Source: Aliirhizobium smilacinae
GTDB taxonomy: Bacteria; Pseudomonadota; Alphaproteobacteria; Rhizobiales; Rhizobiaceae
Assembly (NCBI RefSeq): GCF_006335145.1
Contig: NZ_VDMN01000005.1
Coordinates: 62,001 to 126,000, forward strand
Direction: 5' to 3'
Length of the DNA: 64,000 nucleotides
Shown here in pieces: positions 15,510 through 23,806 of this stretch. Numbering within the stretch: the first letter of the stretch is position 1; every line of letters begins with the position of its first letter. The position numbers were made by a program, and so were the translations under genes. The notes under the pieces were generated by a model. That model had not been told where the DNA came from and made no database searches. It saw only the letters and a program-made list of their open reading frames with translations.

Positions 15510-17096
15510 TCATTTTTTCTTTTTCTTTTTCCCAGATGAAACGATGAGATCGCGATACTCGTCCATGTCACCTTCGAATGTGGTGACAGTGCCGTTGTTG
15601 ACGAGCCACAGGCGGTCGACGGTCGCTTCAATCAGATGACGATCATGCGAAATCAGAATCACTGCGCCATCATAATCGTTGAGCGCCTCGATCAGCGCAT
15701 GACGGCTGTCGATGTCCAGATGGTTGGTCGGTTCGTCAAGGATCAACAGGTTCGGCGCATGGAATGCCGCCAGACCCATCAGTAGGCGAGCCTTTTCACC
15801 ACCCGAGAGATCCTTGGCAGCAGTCGCCATCTTTTCGGTTGCAAGACCCATCTGTGCCACCCGGGCACGGACCTTGGCTTCCGGTGCCTGCGGCATCAAT
15901 TTGCGCACATGCTCGACAGCTGATTCTTCAGGCACCAGATCATCCAGTTGGTGTTGGGCAAAAAAGCCGATTTTCAGCGAAGGGGCTGTGCGCAGATCGC
16001 CGGTTTCGGGCGCCAGACGGCCGGAGATGAACTTGGCGAACGTCGATTTGCCGTTGCCATTGGAACCCAGCAGCGCAATTCGGTCATCATTGTCGATACG
16101 GAGATTGATGTCCTTGAGAATCGGATTGCCTGGTTCGTAACCGACCGAGCCACCATCGATGGCGATAATCGGCGAGGCGGGCTGCTTCGCCGGTTCCGGA
16201 AAGGTTATGGGCTGAACGTGATCTTCGATGACCGAAGATACCGTACCCATGCGCTCCAGTGCCTTGACGCGTGATTGTGCCTGTTTGGCCTTGGAAGCCT
16301 TGGCTTTGAAGCGGTCGATAAAGCTCTGCAGATGCTTGCGCGCTGCATCGTTCTTGACCTTGGCCTTGGTCTGCAATTCGTCGTTCTCGGCCTTCTGGCG
16401 CACAAACTGGTCGTAACCGCCGCGATACAAGGTCAGCTTCTTCTGGTCGAGATGGACAATGGCATTGACGGCGTTGTTCAACAGGTCGCGGTCATGGCTG
16501 ATGACGATGACCGTGTAAGGATACCGGCGGATGTAATCCTCAAGCCAGAGCGTGCCTTCAAGGTCGAGATAGTTGGTCGGTTCGTCGAGCAGCAGCAGGT
16601 CAGGTTCGGCAAACAGCACGGATGCCAGTGCCACGCGCATGCGCCAGCCACCTGAGAAGGACGATGCCGGGCGAAGCTGGGCTTCCTGGTTGAAACCGAG
16701 ACCGGCCAGAATGCTGGATGCACGCGCTTCGGCCGAATGCGCGTCAATATCGACCAGCCGCATCTGAATATCGGCGATGCGTTCCGGGTCGGTTGCTGTT
16801 TCCGATTCCAACATCAGCGCGGCGCGTTCCTTGTCGGCCGCCATGACAATCTCGATGAGACTGTCTTCCGTACCGGGAGCTTCCTGCGCCACCTGTCCGA
16901 TCCTGGCATTCTTGGGGATCGATACGGAGCCGCTTTCGGCGCCGTGGTCCCCGGTGATGACTTTGAACAGAGTGGATTTCCCCGCGCCATTTCGGCCAAC
17001 AAGGCCAGCCTTGGTGCCGCTTGGAAGTGTCACATTGGCCTTATCAAGGAGGAGACGGCCGGCGATGCGGGTGGAAAGATCGGAAATTGAAATCAT
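15510..17096 (-). CDS. ABC-F family ATP-binding protein
   Basis: A 528-residue soluble protein with two ABC ATPase domains and no membrane segments. Domain 1 has Walker A GRNGAGKST, signature SFSGGWRMR and Walker B LLLLDEPTNYLDL. The inter-domain linker is charged and helical (about 240-310). Domain 2 has GSNGNGKST, DLSGGEKARLLM and LLILDEPTNHLD. The protein ends in a run of six lysines. ABC-F proteins act on the ribosome (translation factors or antibiotic protection). It resembles the housekeeping Uup/YheS/EttA group more than dedicated resistance factors. It starts at the ATG at 17096. Confidence 0.92.
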   Translation of the reverse strand: MISISDLSTRIAGRLLLDKANVTLPSGTKAGLVGRNGAGKSTLFKVITGDHGAESGSVSIPKNARIGQVAQEAPGTEDSLIEIVMAADKERAALMLESETATDPERIADIQMRLVDIDAHSAEARASSILAGLGFNQEAQLRPASSFSGGWRMRVALASVLFAEPDLLLLDEPTNYLDLEGTLWLEDYIRRYPYTVIVISHDRDLLNNAVNAIVHLDQKKLTLYRGGYDQFVRQKAENDELQTKAKVKNDAARKHLQSFIDRFKAKASKAKQAQSRVKALERMGTVSSVIEDHVQPITFPEPAKQPASPIIAIDGGSVGYEPGNPILKDINLRIDNDDRIALLGSNGNGKSTFAKFISGRLAPETGDLRTAPSLKIGFFAQHQLDDLVPEESAVEHVRKLMPQAPEAKVRARVAQMGLATEKMATAAKDLSGGEKARLLMGLAAFHAPNLLILDEPTNHLDIDSRHALIEALNDYDGAVILISHDRHLIEATVDRLWLVNNGTVTTFEGDMDEYRDLIVSSGKKKKKK

Positions 17097-17214
17097 GGCG
17101 CGGTTGTGGCTAAAGTCTTATCTGATAGCAAGCGCGGTGGATGGATCGCCGATGCCCATCGGGAAAAGCGATGGCGGTGGATGCTGCGCTGCAACACAGG
17201 CTTGGTTGCCAAGC

Positions 17215-17502
17215 TCAATCAAGTCGCTGCTGCAGGTTTGCAATATCATTGGCAAGTGGTGCCATAAGACTATCATAATCCGGCAGTTCGCGTTCGCGGA
17301 ACGTTTTGCGCCAGATTTTGCGATATATGTTTGATAGACGCCGACTAGTCTGCCGAACTGATCTCATTGATTGGCACATTGCGTCCCACAAGTTGCTGTA
17401 AGTGCCGCCGATCGTTGATGCCGCGAACAGCAATGAGACATTCCAAATTGCCGGATATAATCCTCTGTAATCAATGATACGGCGCGCTTGGAAATGGAAC
17501 AT
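17215..17502 (-). CDS. Possible small protein of unknown function
   Basis: A 95-residue reading frame in an otherwise empty gap. It has an aromatic/hydrophobic N-terminal half and a basic then acidic C-terminal half (IYRKIWRKTFRERELPDYDS), a composition more natural than most shadow frames. No strong ribosome site precedes 17502. I do not recognise a family. It may be a remnant or a real small protein. Confidence 0.3.
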   Translation of the reverse strand: MFHFQARRIIDYRGLYPAIWNVSLLFAASTIGGTYSNLWDAMCQSMRSVRQTSRRLSNIYRKIWRKTFRERELPDYDSLMAPLANDIANLQQRLD

Positions 17503-17520
17503 GCTAGGTTCAGATCCATC

Positions 17521-17552
17521 CAGGACATCCAGGACATCCAGGACATCCAGGA
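17521..17552. repeat. 9-bp tandem repeat, about 3.5 copies
   Basis: Three exact copies of CAGGACATC (17521-17547) followed by a partial CAGGA, just downstream of the end of the lyase gene (minus strand). The repeat is in frame-preserving 9-bp units but lies outside any confident gene. Confidence 0.8.
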
Positions 17553-17580
17553 TGTCCTTGGGTCGCTGGGGTCTGGCTCT

Positions 17581-18912
17581 CTACGGATTCGTGTTCTTCG
17601 CGAGCGTGTCGACAATCGTTTCGGAGCAACCCGTATATCCCGCAGTATCAAGCGTCACCATGTCATGGCCAGCCATTTCCGGATGCTCGGAGATCGCCTG
17701 GGTGAATGGTACGCCCTCCATGACAGAGCGCTGTGCCGCCTCGTAGAGCATGTGATGGGCCTTGTGCCGTCCCAGTCTATCGGAAAGCTGCATCATGGCT
17801 GCTTCCGACACGATCAACCCGTTGGTGATCTCGACGTTACGCTTCATCGCATCGACGTGAACGACGAGGCCGGTGACGAGACGCGTCAGGGTGGCGGCGA
17901 CCGAAGCGCCGAGTATGGCAATTTCCGGGACGGCGACGTCAGCAACGTTGGTGGCCGAGGAATCGCCTTCATCCATACGCACCATTGAGCCCAGCATCAG
18001 CGGCAGGCGAGCGGACAGCAGCCTGCAGAGGCTGATGAGCAACAATGCGGTGGACGGATTGCGCTTCTGGGCCATGGTCGAGCTACCGACCTTGCCCATA
18101 TGGAAAGCCTCCTCGACCTCACCGATCTCCGTACGCTGCATGAAGACGACGTCTTGGGCGATCTTCTCAGCCGTCCCGGCAAGCAAGGCGAGAGCGGAAA
18201 AATAATCGGTTGCACGGTCGAAGGACGAGCGCATCGGCAGCACCGCGGGCTCAAGCCCAAGAATTCTTGCCATTTCAGCCTCGACCGCTGGCCCCTTTTC
18301 GCCCATCGCCGCAAAGGTTCCGATCGCGCCGCCGAGGCACGCGACGAAGGACGGCGAAACGCGATCCCGCAGTCTCACACGATCGCGGCGCACCTCTTCA
18401 AGCCAGCCCGTTACCTTAAAGCCGAAGGTCATCGGTAGCGCATGTTGGCCATGGGTGCGGCCAGCCTGCAGCGTGTCGCGATGAGCGAGTGCCAGTTCCG
18501 ACAACGAGATTTCCGCAGTGGCCAGGCTGGTGTCGATCAGTGCCTGCGTGCGACGCATCTGTAGCGCCACGCCGGTATCGAAAATGTTCTGGGTCGTTGC
18601 ACCCCAATGGATGTATCCGGCGGCCGGTTCGCCGGCGAATTCTTCCATCTGCCTAAGAACGGGCACGAAGGGATGCTGCGCATGGGCGATATCGCGACTG
18701 AGGCGCTCGGTATCGAAACGCTCGTGACGACTTGCTTCAGTGATCGCCGGTACGGCGTCTGCCGGAATGACGCCGAGACGACCCTGAGCCTGCGCAAGCG
18801 CGGCCTCGACATCCAGCCATGCCTGCAGAGTCTGCAAGTCGCTCCAGATCTCCTTCGCCTCTTCGCTGAACCAATGGCGGGTGATGAAGGAGTCGAACAT
18901 TCCTGCAGTCAT
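17581..18912 (-). CDS. Fumarate lyase / adenylosuccinate lyase superfamily enzyme
   Basis: A 443-residue member of the class-II fumarase/adenylosuccinate lyase/3-carboxymuconate cycloisomerase superfamily. The signature GSSTMAQKRNPS begins at residue 276, on the mobile catalytic loop. The other conserved blocks are GRTHGQHALP (about 151-160) and IHWGATTQNIFDT (101-113). The enzymes catalyse beta-elimination or lactonisation giving fumarate-like products. Its position directly after tctC on the same strand, not near pur genes, suggests a catabolic lyase acting on the imported carboxylate. The distinction between PurB-like and PcaB-like cannot be settled by eye. Confidence 0.88.
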   Translation of the reverse strand: MTAGMFDSFITRHWFSEEAKEIWSDLQTLQAWLDVEAALAQAQGRLGVIPADAVPAITEASRHERFDTERLSRDIAHAQHPFVPVLRQMEEFAGEPAAGYIHWGATTQNIFDTGVALQMRRTQALIDTSLATAEISLSELALAHRDTLQAGRTHGQHALPMTFGFKVTGWLEEVRRDRVRLRDRVSPSFVACLGGAIGTFAAMGEKGPAVEAEMARILGLEPAVLPMRSSFDRATDYFSALALLAGTAEKIAQDVVFMQRTEIGEVEEAFHMGKVGSSTMAQKRNPSTALLLISLCRLLSARLPLMLGSMVRMDEGDSSATNVADVAVPEIAILGASVAATLTRLVTGLVVHVDAMKRNVEITNGLIVSEAAMMQLSDRLGRHKAHHMLYEAAQRSVMEGVPFTQAISEHPEMAGHDMVTLDTAGYTGCSETIVDTLAKNTNP

Positions 18913-18941
18913 GACAATTCCGGATCTGTATCAATCAATGA

Positions 18942-18971
18942 AAGAAAAAAACGCTCCGGCGAACCGGAGCG
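18942..18971 (-). terminator. Rho-independent terminator after tctC
   Basis: Read on the minus strand, the stem CGCTCCGG/CCGGAGCG (18952-18959 with 18964-18971, 4-base loop) is followed by a T run (plus-strand A run 18945-18951). It lies between the end of tctC at 18981 and the lyase start at 18912. It should end or attenuate tctC transcription before the lyase gene. Confidence 0.75.
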
Positions 18972-18980
18972 CCGGGATCA

Positions 18981-19952
18981 CTACTCTACGGAAATCGACG
19001 ATTCTTCGACGATCTTCTTGTAGGTATTCGCCTGCTCCTCGACGAAGCCGGTAAACTCGCCAACCGGCATTGGGGCCGCAGCAAAGCCTGCATCGGCCAA
19101 ACGTTTCTTGACGTCATCCTGGGCCAGTGATTCTGCAATTGCATCGCTGATCATCTTGGCAACGGCCTCGTCGGTGCCTGCCTTGACGAACAGTCCTTGC
19201 CACAGCGGCAGCGCCAGGCCGTTGAAACCCTCAATCTCGCCGAGAGCGGGGACGTCCGGCAATGCAGCGGCGCGTTCAGCGCTGGTGACGGCCAGAATCC
19301 TGATCTTGCCGTCCTTTGCGAAGGGAAGTGCAGTCGAGGTGGTCAGCACGGCAGAATCGAGAATGCCTGCCAGCAGATCGTTTGAAACCTGCGTGCCGCC
19401 ACGATAGGGGGCATGCAGAAGCTTTACGCCGGCGCGATGGCCGATCATCTCGCCAACGAAATGCTGGGCGGAACCGATGCCCGGAGAGCCGTAGGTTACC
19501 GTTTCGGGCTGTTCCTTGGCGGCCGAGACGAGTTCGGCCAGGGTCTTGTAGGGTGATTCAGCCGGTACGGCGATTGCCATCGAGGTCAGCGCGGTGCGAC
19601 CGACCGGTAAGGTAGATACCTTCCAGTCTATATCCACCGACTTGTTGACCATAGGGACCGCAACCGTGTCGAAGCCGCCGTAATAGAGCGTCGCACCATC
19701 GGCCTTGCCGTTGATCAGCTTCTGCAGTGCGATCATACCGCTGGCGCCGGTGGCGTTCTCCACCACGACAGAGCGACCGAGGCGCTTGGTAAGTTCCGGC
19801 GCCATGACGCGTGCCGCATAATCGGCACTGCCGCCAGCCGAATAACCGACCAGCAATGTCATGGGACCGCTGTCCTGGGCGAAAGCCGCAATCGGAGATG
19901 CGGCCAGCGTGAGCGAAGTCACGGCTGCGGCGATGAAATGACGTCTAAACAT
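18981..19952 (-). CDS. tctC: Tripartite tricarboxylate transporter substrate-binding protein
   Basis: A 323-residue periplasmic Bug-family receptor. It has a Sec signal peptide (MFRRHFIAAAVTSLTLAASP, with likely cleavage after AFA near residue 25). The family block LLVGYSAGGSADYAAR follows, with VENATGASGMIAL and YGSPGIGSAQHF. It binds a carboxylate and delivers it to TctAB. It is divergent from the regulator and tctBA, with a perfect 20-bp palindrome just upstream of its start. The partner lyase gene is immediately downstream. Confidence 0.93.
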   Translation of the reverse strand: MFRRHFIAAAVTSLTLAASPIAAFAQDSGPMTLLVGYSAGGSADYAARVMAPELTKRLGRSVVVENATGASGMIALQKLINGKADGATLYYGGFDTVAVPMVNKSVDIDWKVSTLPVGRTALTSMAIAVPAESPYKTLAELVSAAKEQPETVTYGSPGIGSAQHFVGEMIGHRAGVKLLHAPYRGGTQVSNDLLAGILDSAVLTTSTALPFAKDGKIRILAVTSAERAAALPDVPALGEIEGFNGLALPLWQGLFVKAGTDEAVAKMISDAIAESLAQDDVKKRLADAGFAAAPMPVGEFTGFVEEQANTYKKIVEESSISVE

Positions 19953-19967
19953 TTTTCCTCCCGACTG

Positions 19968-19987
19968 GATACAATATATATTGTATC
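19968..19987. promoter_or_regulatory. Operator palindrome for the tct locus
   Basis: GATACAATATATATTGTATC is a perfect 20-bp palindrome, 15 bases upstream of the tctC start. A second related element follows at 20070. It fits a dimeric GntR/LacI-type regulator, most simply the one encoded at 20102. Confidence 0.7.
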
Positions 19988-20069
19988 GTTAGATATAATC
20001 ACTTATAGCGTTACTATAGCCGAAAATTCCGCACATCAAGCCAAAATTCAAAATCAATTTTAGCTTGAA

Positions 20070-20088
20070 GATACATATTGTATTGTAT
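20070..20088. promoter_or_regulatory. Second, imperfect copy of the tct operator
   Basis: GATACATATTGTATTGTAT shares the ATACA...TGTAT arms of the palindrome at 19968. It overlaps the region just before the ribosome site of the regulator gene, as expected for autorepression. Confidence 0.5.
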
Positions 20089-20101
20089 TAAGGAGACGCT
20101 C

Positions 20102-21208
20102 ATGTCCGAGACTAGCAAACTCCAATCCTATTTGCGGTCGGTCGCATTGACGGCCCCCCCCGGAGAGCGTCTGCCGACCGTACGGCAGTTGATGCGCGAC
20201 TTTTCGCTGAGTCAGCAGAACGTCGAGCGCGCACTGAAGGCTTTGAAGCATGAGGGGCTCGTGGCGGCTCATGTCGGTCGAGGCACCTTTTTCACCGGAG
20301 AAAATTCCCAACCGCTTGCCGTGTCGCGCAACCTTGCTGGCCAGGACAAAGCTCAGCGCAGTGTCATTTTGCTTCGCCGCTCGTCCAACAATCTTCGCGG
20401 ACGCTTCGTGCTGGAAGAGTTGCAGCGGCGCCTTTCCGATGCCGGACATGTGACGCTCGAAGTCGGTTACTCCGATCCGGAACATGCCAAGCAGGTTCTT
20501 CAAACCCTGCCACGTTTCGATGCCTGCATCGTCCAGAACTCCTTCGATACGATGCCGGTGGACATGATCGCCGCGATCCGACGCAAGACGGAAACGATCG
20601 TCGTTGACGGCGCATGGTTGGTTGGTACCGATATCGATGCGGTCGGTTTCGAATGGGGCCAATCGATCGAAACTGCGGTTCAACGCCTGACCGCAACCGG
20701 GCATGATTGCATCCATCTTCTCACGACGACGAGTTTCTTTCTCGCCAACGAGATGGGTCTTCACCGTTGGCGGAACCTGCGCGAACGACCGGATCTGGCG
20801 CAGATCCTGCAGCCCGAAATCCGCGTCGCGAAACTGCCGCCCAAGGACTACGAGGATGTTGCTGTCGATGCATTTATCAATGCAATCAACGGAGATCAGG
20901 CCGCCAGCCGACGCGCGCTGATTATCTGGGGCATTGATGACGGCGCCAAATTCAAGGCCCTGGTTGAGCGGGCAGGGTTGGCCATCCCCCGCGACCTTTC
21001 CGTCATCCTTCTCGGCCGCACCGATCTTGCGCCGGAAGCCGGCGGCTTCTTTCACGTGATCGGTTACAGCGCCGCCGATCAGGTCGACGGTGTCTATCGC
21101 CGTCTCATCGAGCGCTGGCAGAAGCCGGAGGAGCCCTTCGGGCTCAGGCTACTGCCCATGACAGAACACTCCGGCCCCTCTCTCGGCGGGCAGGCCTCTA
21201 CAAAATAA
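20102..21208 (+). CDS. Transcriptional regulator: GntR-type wHTH with LacI/periplasmic-binding-like sensor domain
   Basis: A 368-residue hybrid regulator. Residues about 5-65 form a GntR-type winged helix (LPTVRQLMRDFSLSQQNVERALKALKHEGL...GRGTFF). The remainder resembles the two-lobed LacI/ribose-binding-protein sugar sensor (NSFDTMPVDMIAAIRR, LIIWGIDDGAKFKALVERAG, IPRDLSVILLG). This is the AraR-like architecture. The ATG at 20102 has AAGGAG upstream. It lies upstream of tctB on the same strand and divergent from tctC. The repeated palindromes in the gap make it the probable local regulator. Confidence 0.85.
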   Translation: MSETSKLQSYLRSVALTAPPGERLPTVRQLMRDFSLSQQNVERALKALKHEGLVAAHVGRGTFFTGENSQPLAVSRNLAGQDKAQRSVILLRRSSNNLRGRFVLEELQRRLSDAGHVTLEVGYSDPEHAKQVLQTLPRFDACIVQNSFDTMPVDMIAAIRRKTETIVVDGAWLVGTDIDAVGFEWGQSIETAVQRLTATGHDCIHLLTTTSFFLANEMGLHRWRNLRERPDLAQILQPEIRVAKLPPKDYEDVAVDAFINAINGDQAASRRALIIWGIDDGAKFKALVERAGLAIPRDLSVILLGRTDLAPEAGGFFHVIGYSAADQVDGVYRRLIERWQKPEEPFGLRLLPMTEHSGPSLGGQASTK

Positions 21209-21234
21209 CCTTCATACCAGGGAGGAAGGTAAGA

Positions 21235-21693
21235 ATGACGCAAATACGCGGACAAAAGGATCTCGGCATCGGGGTGATCTATCTCGCCCTCGGTCTCGCC
21301 GGCTTCATCATCGCCAGAGACTATTCCTTCGGCACATCGGGGCGCATGGGGCCGGGTTATTTTCCGACCATCATTTCCGGCCTGCTGATCCTTTTCGGCA
21401 TCATCGCCATGCTGCGTGGTCTTATGCGTGAAGGTCAGCCGATTGGCAGTCTAAATTGGAAGGGCATGGCGCTGATCACTTTGTCGGTCTGCGCCTTCGG
21501 CTATCTCCTGGAAACGGCGGGCGTCATCGTCGCACTCCTGGCGTTGATCCTTATCTCGGCTGCAGCCAGTGAACGGTTCCGCTTCGAATTGCGCGCTGCA
21601 CTCGGTCTTGTTGCCTTCATCATCGTGTGCGCCGTCGTTTTCATCAAGGGACTCGGCGTCCCCATGCCGCTCATCGGCGAATGGTTCAAGTGA
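21235..21693 (+). CDS. tctB: Tripartite tricarboxylate transporter small membrane subunit
   Basis: A 152-residue protein with four predicted hydrophobic segments and the DUF1468/TctB opening LGIGVIYLALGLAGFIIARD...GRMGPGYFPTIISGLLILFG. It is the small integral partner of TctA in the inner membrane. A GGGAGGAAGGT ribosome site precedes it. It is followed 10 bases later by tctA. Confidence 0.93.
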   Translation: MTQIRGQKDLGIGVIYLALGLAGFIIARDYSFGTSGRMGPGYFPTIISGLLILFGIIAMLRGLMREGQPIGSLNWKGMALITLSVCAFGYLLETAGVIVALLALILISAAASERFRFELRAALGLVAFIIVCAVVFIKGLGVPMPLIGEWFK

Positions 21694-21703
21694 GGCCGAA
21701 GTG

Positions 21704-23206
21704 ATGGATATTTTCGCAAATCTCTGGCTCGGTTTCACCGTTGCCGGCACATTCTACAACCTGTTCTATTGCCTTGTCGGCGTTTTCCTCGGCACCGCCA
21801 TCGGCGTTCTCCCGGGCCTTGGTCCGGTGGCGACGATCGCCATGCTTTTGCCGATTACTTTCGGACTGCCGCCGGAATCTGCTCTGATCATGCTGGCCGG
21901 CATCTATTACGGTGCTCAGTACGGTGGATCGACGACTGCTATTCTGGTCAATTTGCCGGGTGAACCATCGTCGGTCGTGACCGCGCTCGACGGTTACCAG
22001 ATGGCACGTCAGGGGCATGCCGGCCGTGCGCTTTCGACAGCCGCTATCGGATCGTTCATTGCCGGAACGATTTCAACCATCCTGATTGCAGTTTTTGCGC
22101 CGGCGCTTGCCGCTGTCGCGCTGCAATTCGGTCCGGCCGAATATTTCTCGCTGATGGCCCTCGGCCTGATCGCCTCGATCGTCATGGCCTCTGGTCCGTT
22201 GCTTCATGCCCTCGGCATGATTCTCGTCGGGCTGTTGCTTGGCATGGCGGGTACCGACGTGAACTCGGCCGTGCCTCGCTACACGTTCGGCATGCCGCTT
22301 CTCTCTGACGGGCTTGATTTCGTCGTCATCGCCATGGGCGTCTTCGGTCTCGGCGAAATCATTGCCAACCTCGAAGACGAAGCGGATCGCTCGGTCATGA
22401 CCAAGCGCGTTACCGGTCTGATGCCGTCGAAGGAAGACTGGAAACGCATCATTGCGCCTATCTTGCGCGGCACCGCGCTTGGCTCGTTGCTTGGCATTCT
22501 GCCCGGTGGCGGCGCGGCACTCGCCTCGTTTGGCTCCTATTCGTTGGAGAAGAAATTAGCCAAGCATCCGGAAGAGTTCGGCAAGGGCGCAATCGAAGGT
22601 GTTGCCGGTCCGGAATCGGCCAACAATGCCGGTGCCCAGACGTCGTTTATCCCGATGCTGACGCTTGGATTGCCATCGAATTCCGTCATGGCCTTGATGA
22701 TCGGCGCGATGATCATCCAGGGCATCCAACCGGGTCCTTCAGTCATGACCGAGCAGCCCACGCTGTTTTGGGGACTGATCGCATCCATGTGGATCGGTAA
22801 TGCGATGCTGCTCGTCCTGAACCTGCCGTTGATCGGGCTGTGGGTACGGATGATCGCCATTCCCTACAATTTCCTCTTCCCGATCATCATTGTGTTTTGC
22901 GCGATCGGCGTGTTCAGCGTCAACAACAACGCCTTCGACGTGTATATGATGGCGATTTTCGGCGTGGTCGGTTACGTTTTCCGCAAACTTGATGCGGAGC
23001 CGGCGCCTATGCTTCTCGCCTTCATCCTCGGCCCGATGATGGAGGAGTTCCTGCGCCGCGCACTGCTTTTCTCGAAGGGCGACCCGAGTGTACTCGTCAC
23101 CCGTCCGGTCAGCGCCGGTCTTCTGATCGTCGCGGCTGTCCTGCTCGTTGCCGTGCTGTTGCCGTCGGTACGCAAGGGTCGCGAGAAAGCATTTCAGGAA
23201 GAGTAG
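21704..23206 (+). CDS. tctA: Tripartite tricarboxylate transporter large membrane subunit
   Basis: A 500-residue polytopic protein of the TctA family. The diagnostic N-terminal segment is GVLPGLGPVATIAMLLPITF...MLAGIYYGAQYGG, followed by AILVNLPGEPSSVVTALDGY. About 11-12 hydrophobic segments are present. The second family block LGILPGGGAALASFGSY...KGAIEGVAGPESANNAG is intact. It forms the secondary-transport channel fed by TctC. The ATG at 21704 follows tctB by 10 bases; the longer frame upstream only overlaps tctB. Confidence 0.95.
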   Translation: MDIFANLWLGFTVAGTFYNLFYCLVGVFLGTAIGVLPGLGPVATIAMLLPITFGLPPESALIMLAGIYYGAQYGGSTTAILVNLPGEPSSVVTALDGYQMARQGHAGRALSTAAIGSFIAGTISTILIAVFAPALAAVALQFGPAEYFSLMALGLIASIVMASGPLLHALGMILVGLLLGMAGTDVNSAVPRYTFGMPLLSDGLDFVVIAMGVFGLGEIIANLEDEADRSVMTKRVTGLMPSKEDWKRIIAPILRGTALGSLLGILPGGGAALASFGSYSLEKKLAKHPEEFGKGAIEGVAGPESANNAGAQTSFIPMLTLGLPSNSVMALMIGAMIIQGIQPGPSVMTEQPTLFWGLIASMWIGNAMLLVLNLPLIGLWVRMIAIPYNFLFPIIIVFCAIGVFSVNNNAFDVYMMAIFGVVGYVFRKLDAEPAPMLLAFILGPMMEEFLRRALLFSKGDPSVLVTRPVSAGLLIVAAVLLVAVLLPSVRKGREKAFQEE

Positions 23207-23217
23207 CTGATTTTTCA

Positions 23218-23246
23218 CCCGGACAGATGCGTGCCATTTGTCCGGG
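23218..23246 (+). terminator. Hairpin after tctA, possible terminator
   Basis: An 8-bp stem CCCGGACA/TGTCCGGG with a 13-base loop begins 12 bases after the tctA stop. There is no clear T run after it, so it may instead be a 3'-end protecting hairpin. Confidence 0.4.
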
Positions 23247-23291
23247 CAGCCGCTTCAAACATGCGCGACATTATCTATTTGATTGGCGCAC

Positions 23292-23553
23292 ATGCTGGAC
23301 CTTAACGATCTTCGCCTTTTTTGCCCTCTTTGCCGATCACGGCGGCATAGCGAGGCCTAGCCGGGCATTGGACCTGCCCAAGTCGACGTTGAGCCGCAGA
23401 CCTCGAGGCTCCTACCTCAAATCGATGCTCGTGGAGCGGAACAGCGATGTCTTTACTTTAACGCGATTAGGGCATCGCTTCCTGCAGCACTGCAGGGATG
23501 CCGCCTCCGCAGGTTGTGCGGCTGAGATGGTTCTCCTCGGTGGCGAGCGCTAA
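23292..23553 (+). pseudogene. LysR-type regulator remnant (N-terminal DNA-binding part)
   Basis: The ATG at 23292 reads MLDLNDLRLF, the classic LysR start. A frameshift around the T run near 23318 then moves the reading to ALFADHGGIARPSRALDLPKSTLSRR, which is the LysR helix-turn-helix. The frame ends at 23553 after only about 85 codons, and the effector-binding domain is missing. Confidence 0.65.
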
Positions 23554-23572
23554 ATTGCCGGCGATGCCCGTA

Positions 23573-23713
23573 TCAGCCTGTCCTCGGCTCTTCGTGGTGC
23601 TGCTTGTGCATGAAGCTCCGGTCGTGGGACACTAGCAGGTAGAAGTTCGGCTCCAGGAACCGCAGCATTGGCAAACCCAGCCGAGCTTTCTGTCCACCGC
23701 CGGCGTAACCTTT
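23573..23713 (-). pseudogene. ABC-F ATPase fragment with internal deletion
   Basis: The minus-strand frame contains GYAGGGQKARLGLPMLRFLE followed by PNFYLL and directly by VSHDRSF. In intact ABC-F proteins the signature (SGGQKARL) and the H-loop (SHDR) are separated by Walker B and a D-loop. Those are deleted here, and the N-terminal part is also absent. Confidence 0.6.
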
Positions 23714-23806
23714 CTTAACGTGACGACACACTGGCCAAGCGCGTGATCGATACGGTTCCTTTCGGATCATTCGCAGTACCTGCGGATCAAACGGAAGGGT
23801 CGATTC

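Noticed and set aside
17600-17620. GTGTCGACA inside the lyase gene
   Set aside because: It is coding and not near a promoter, so I treat it as coincidence.
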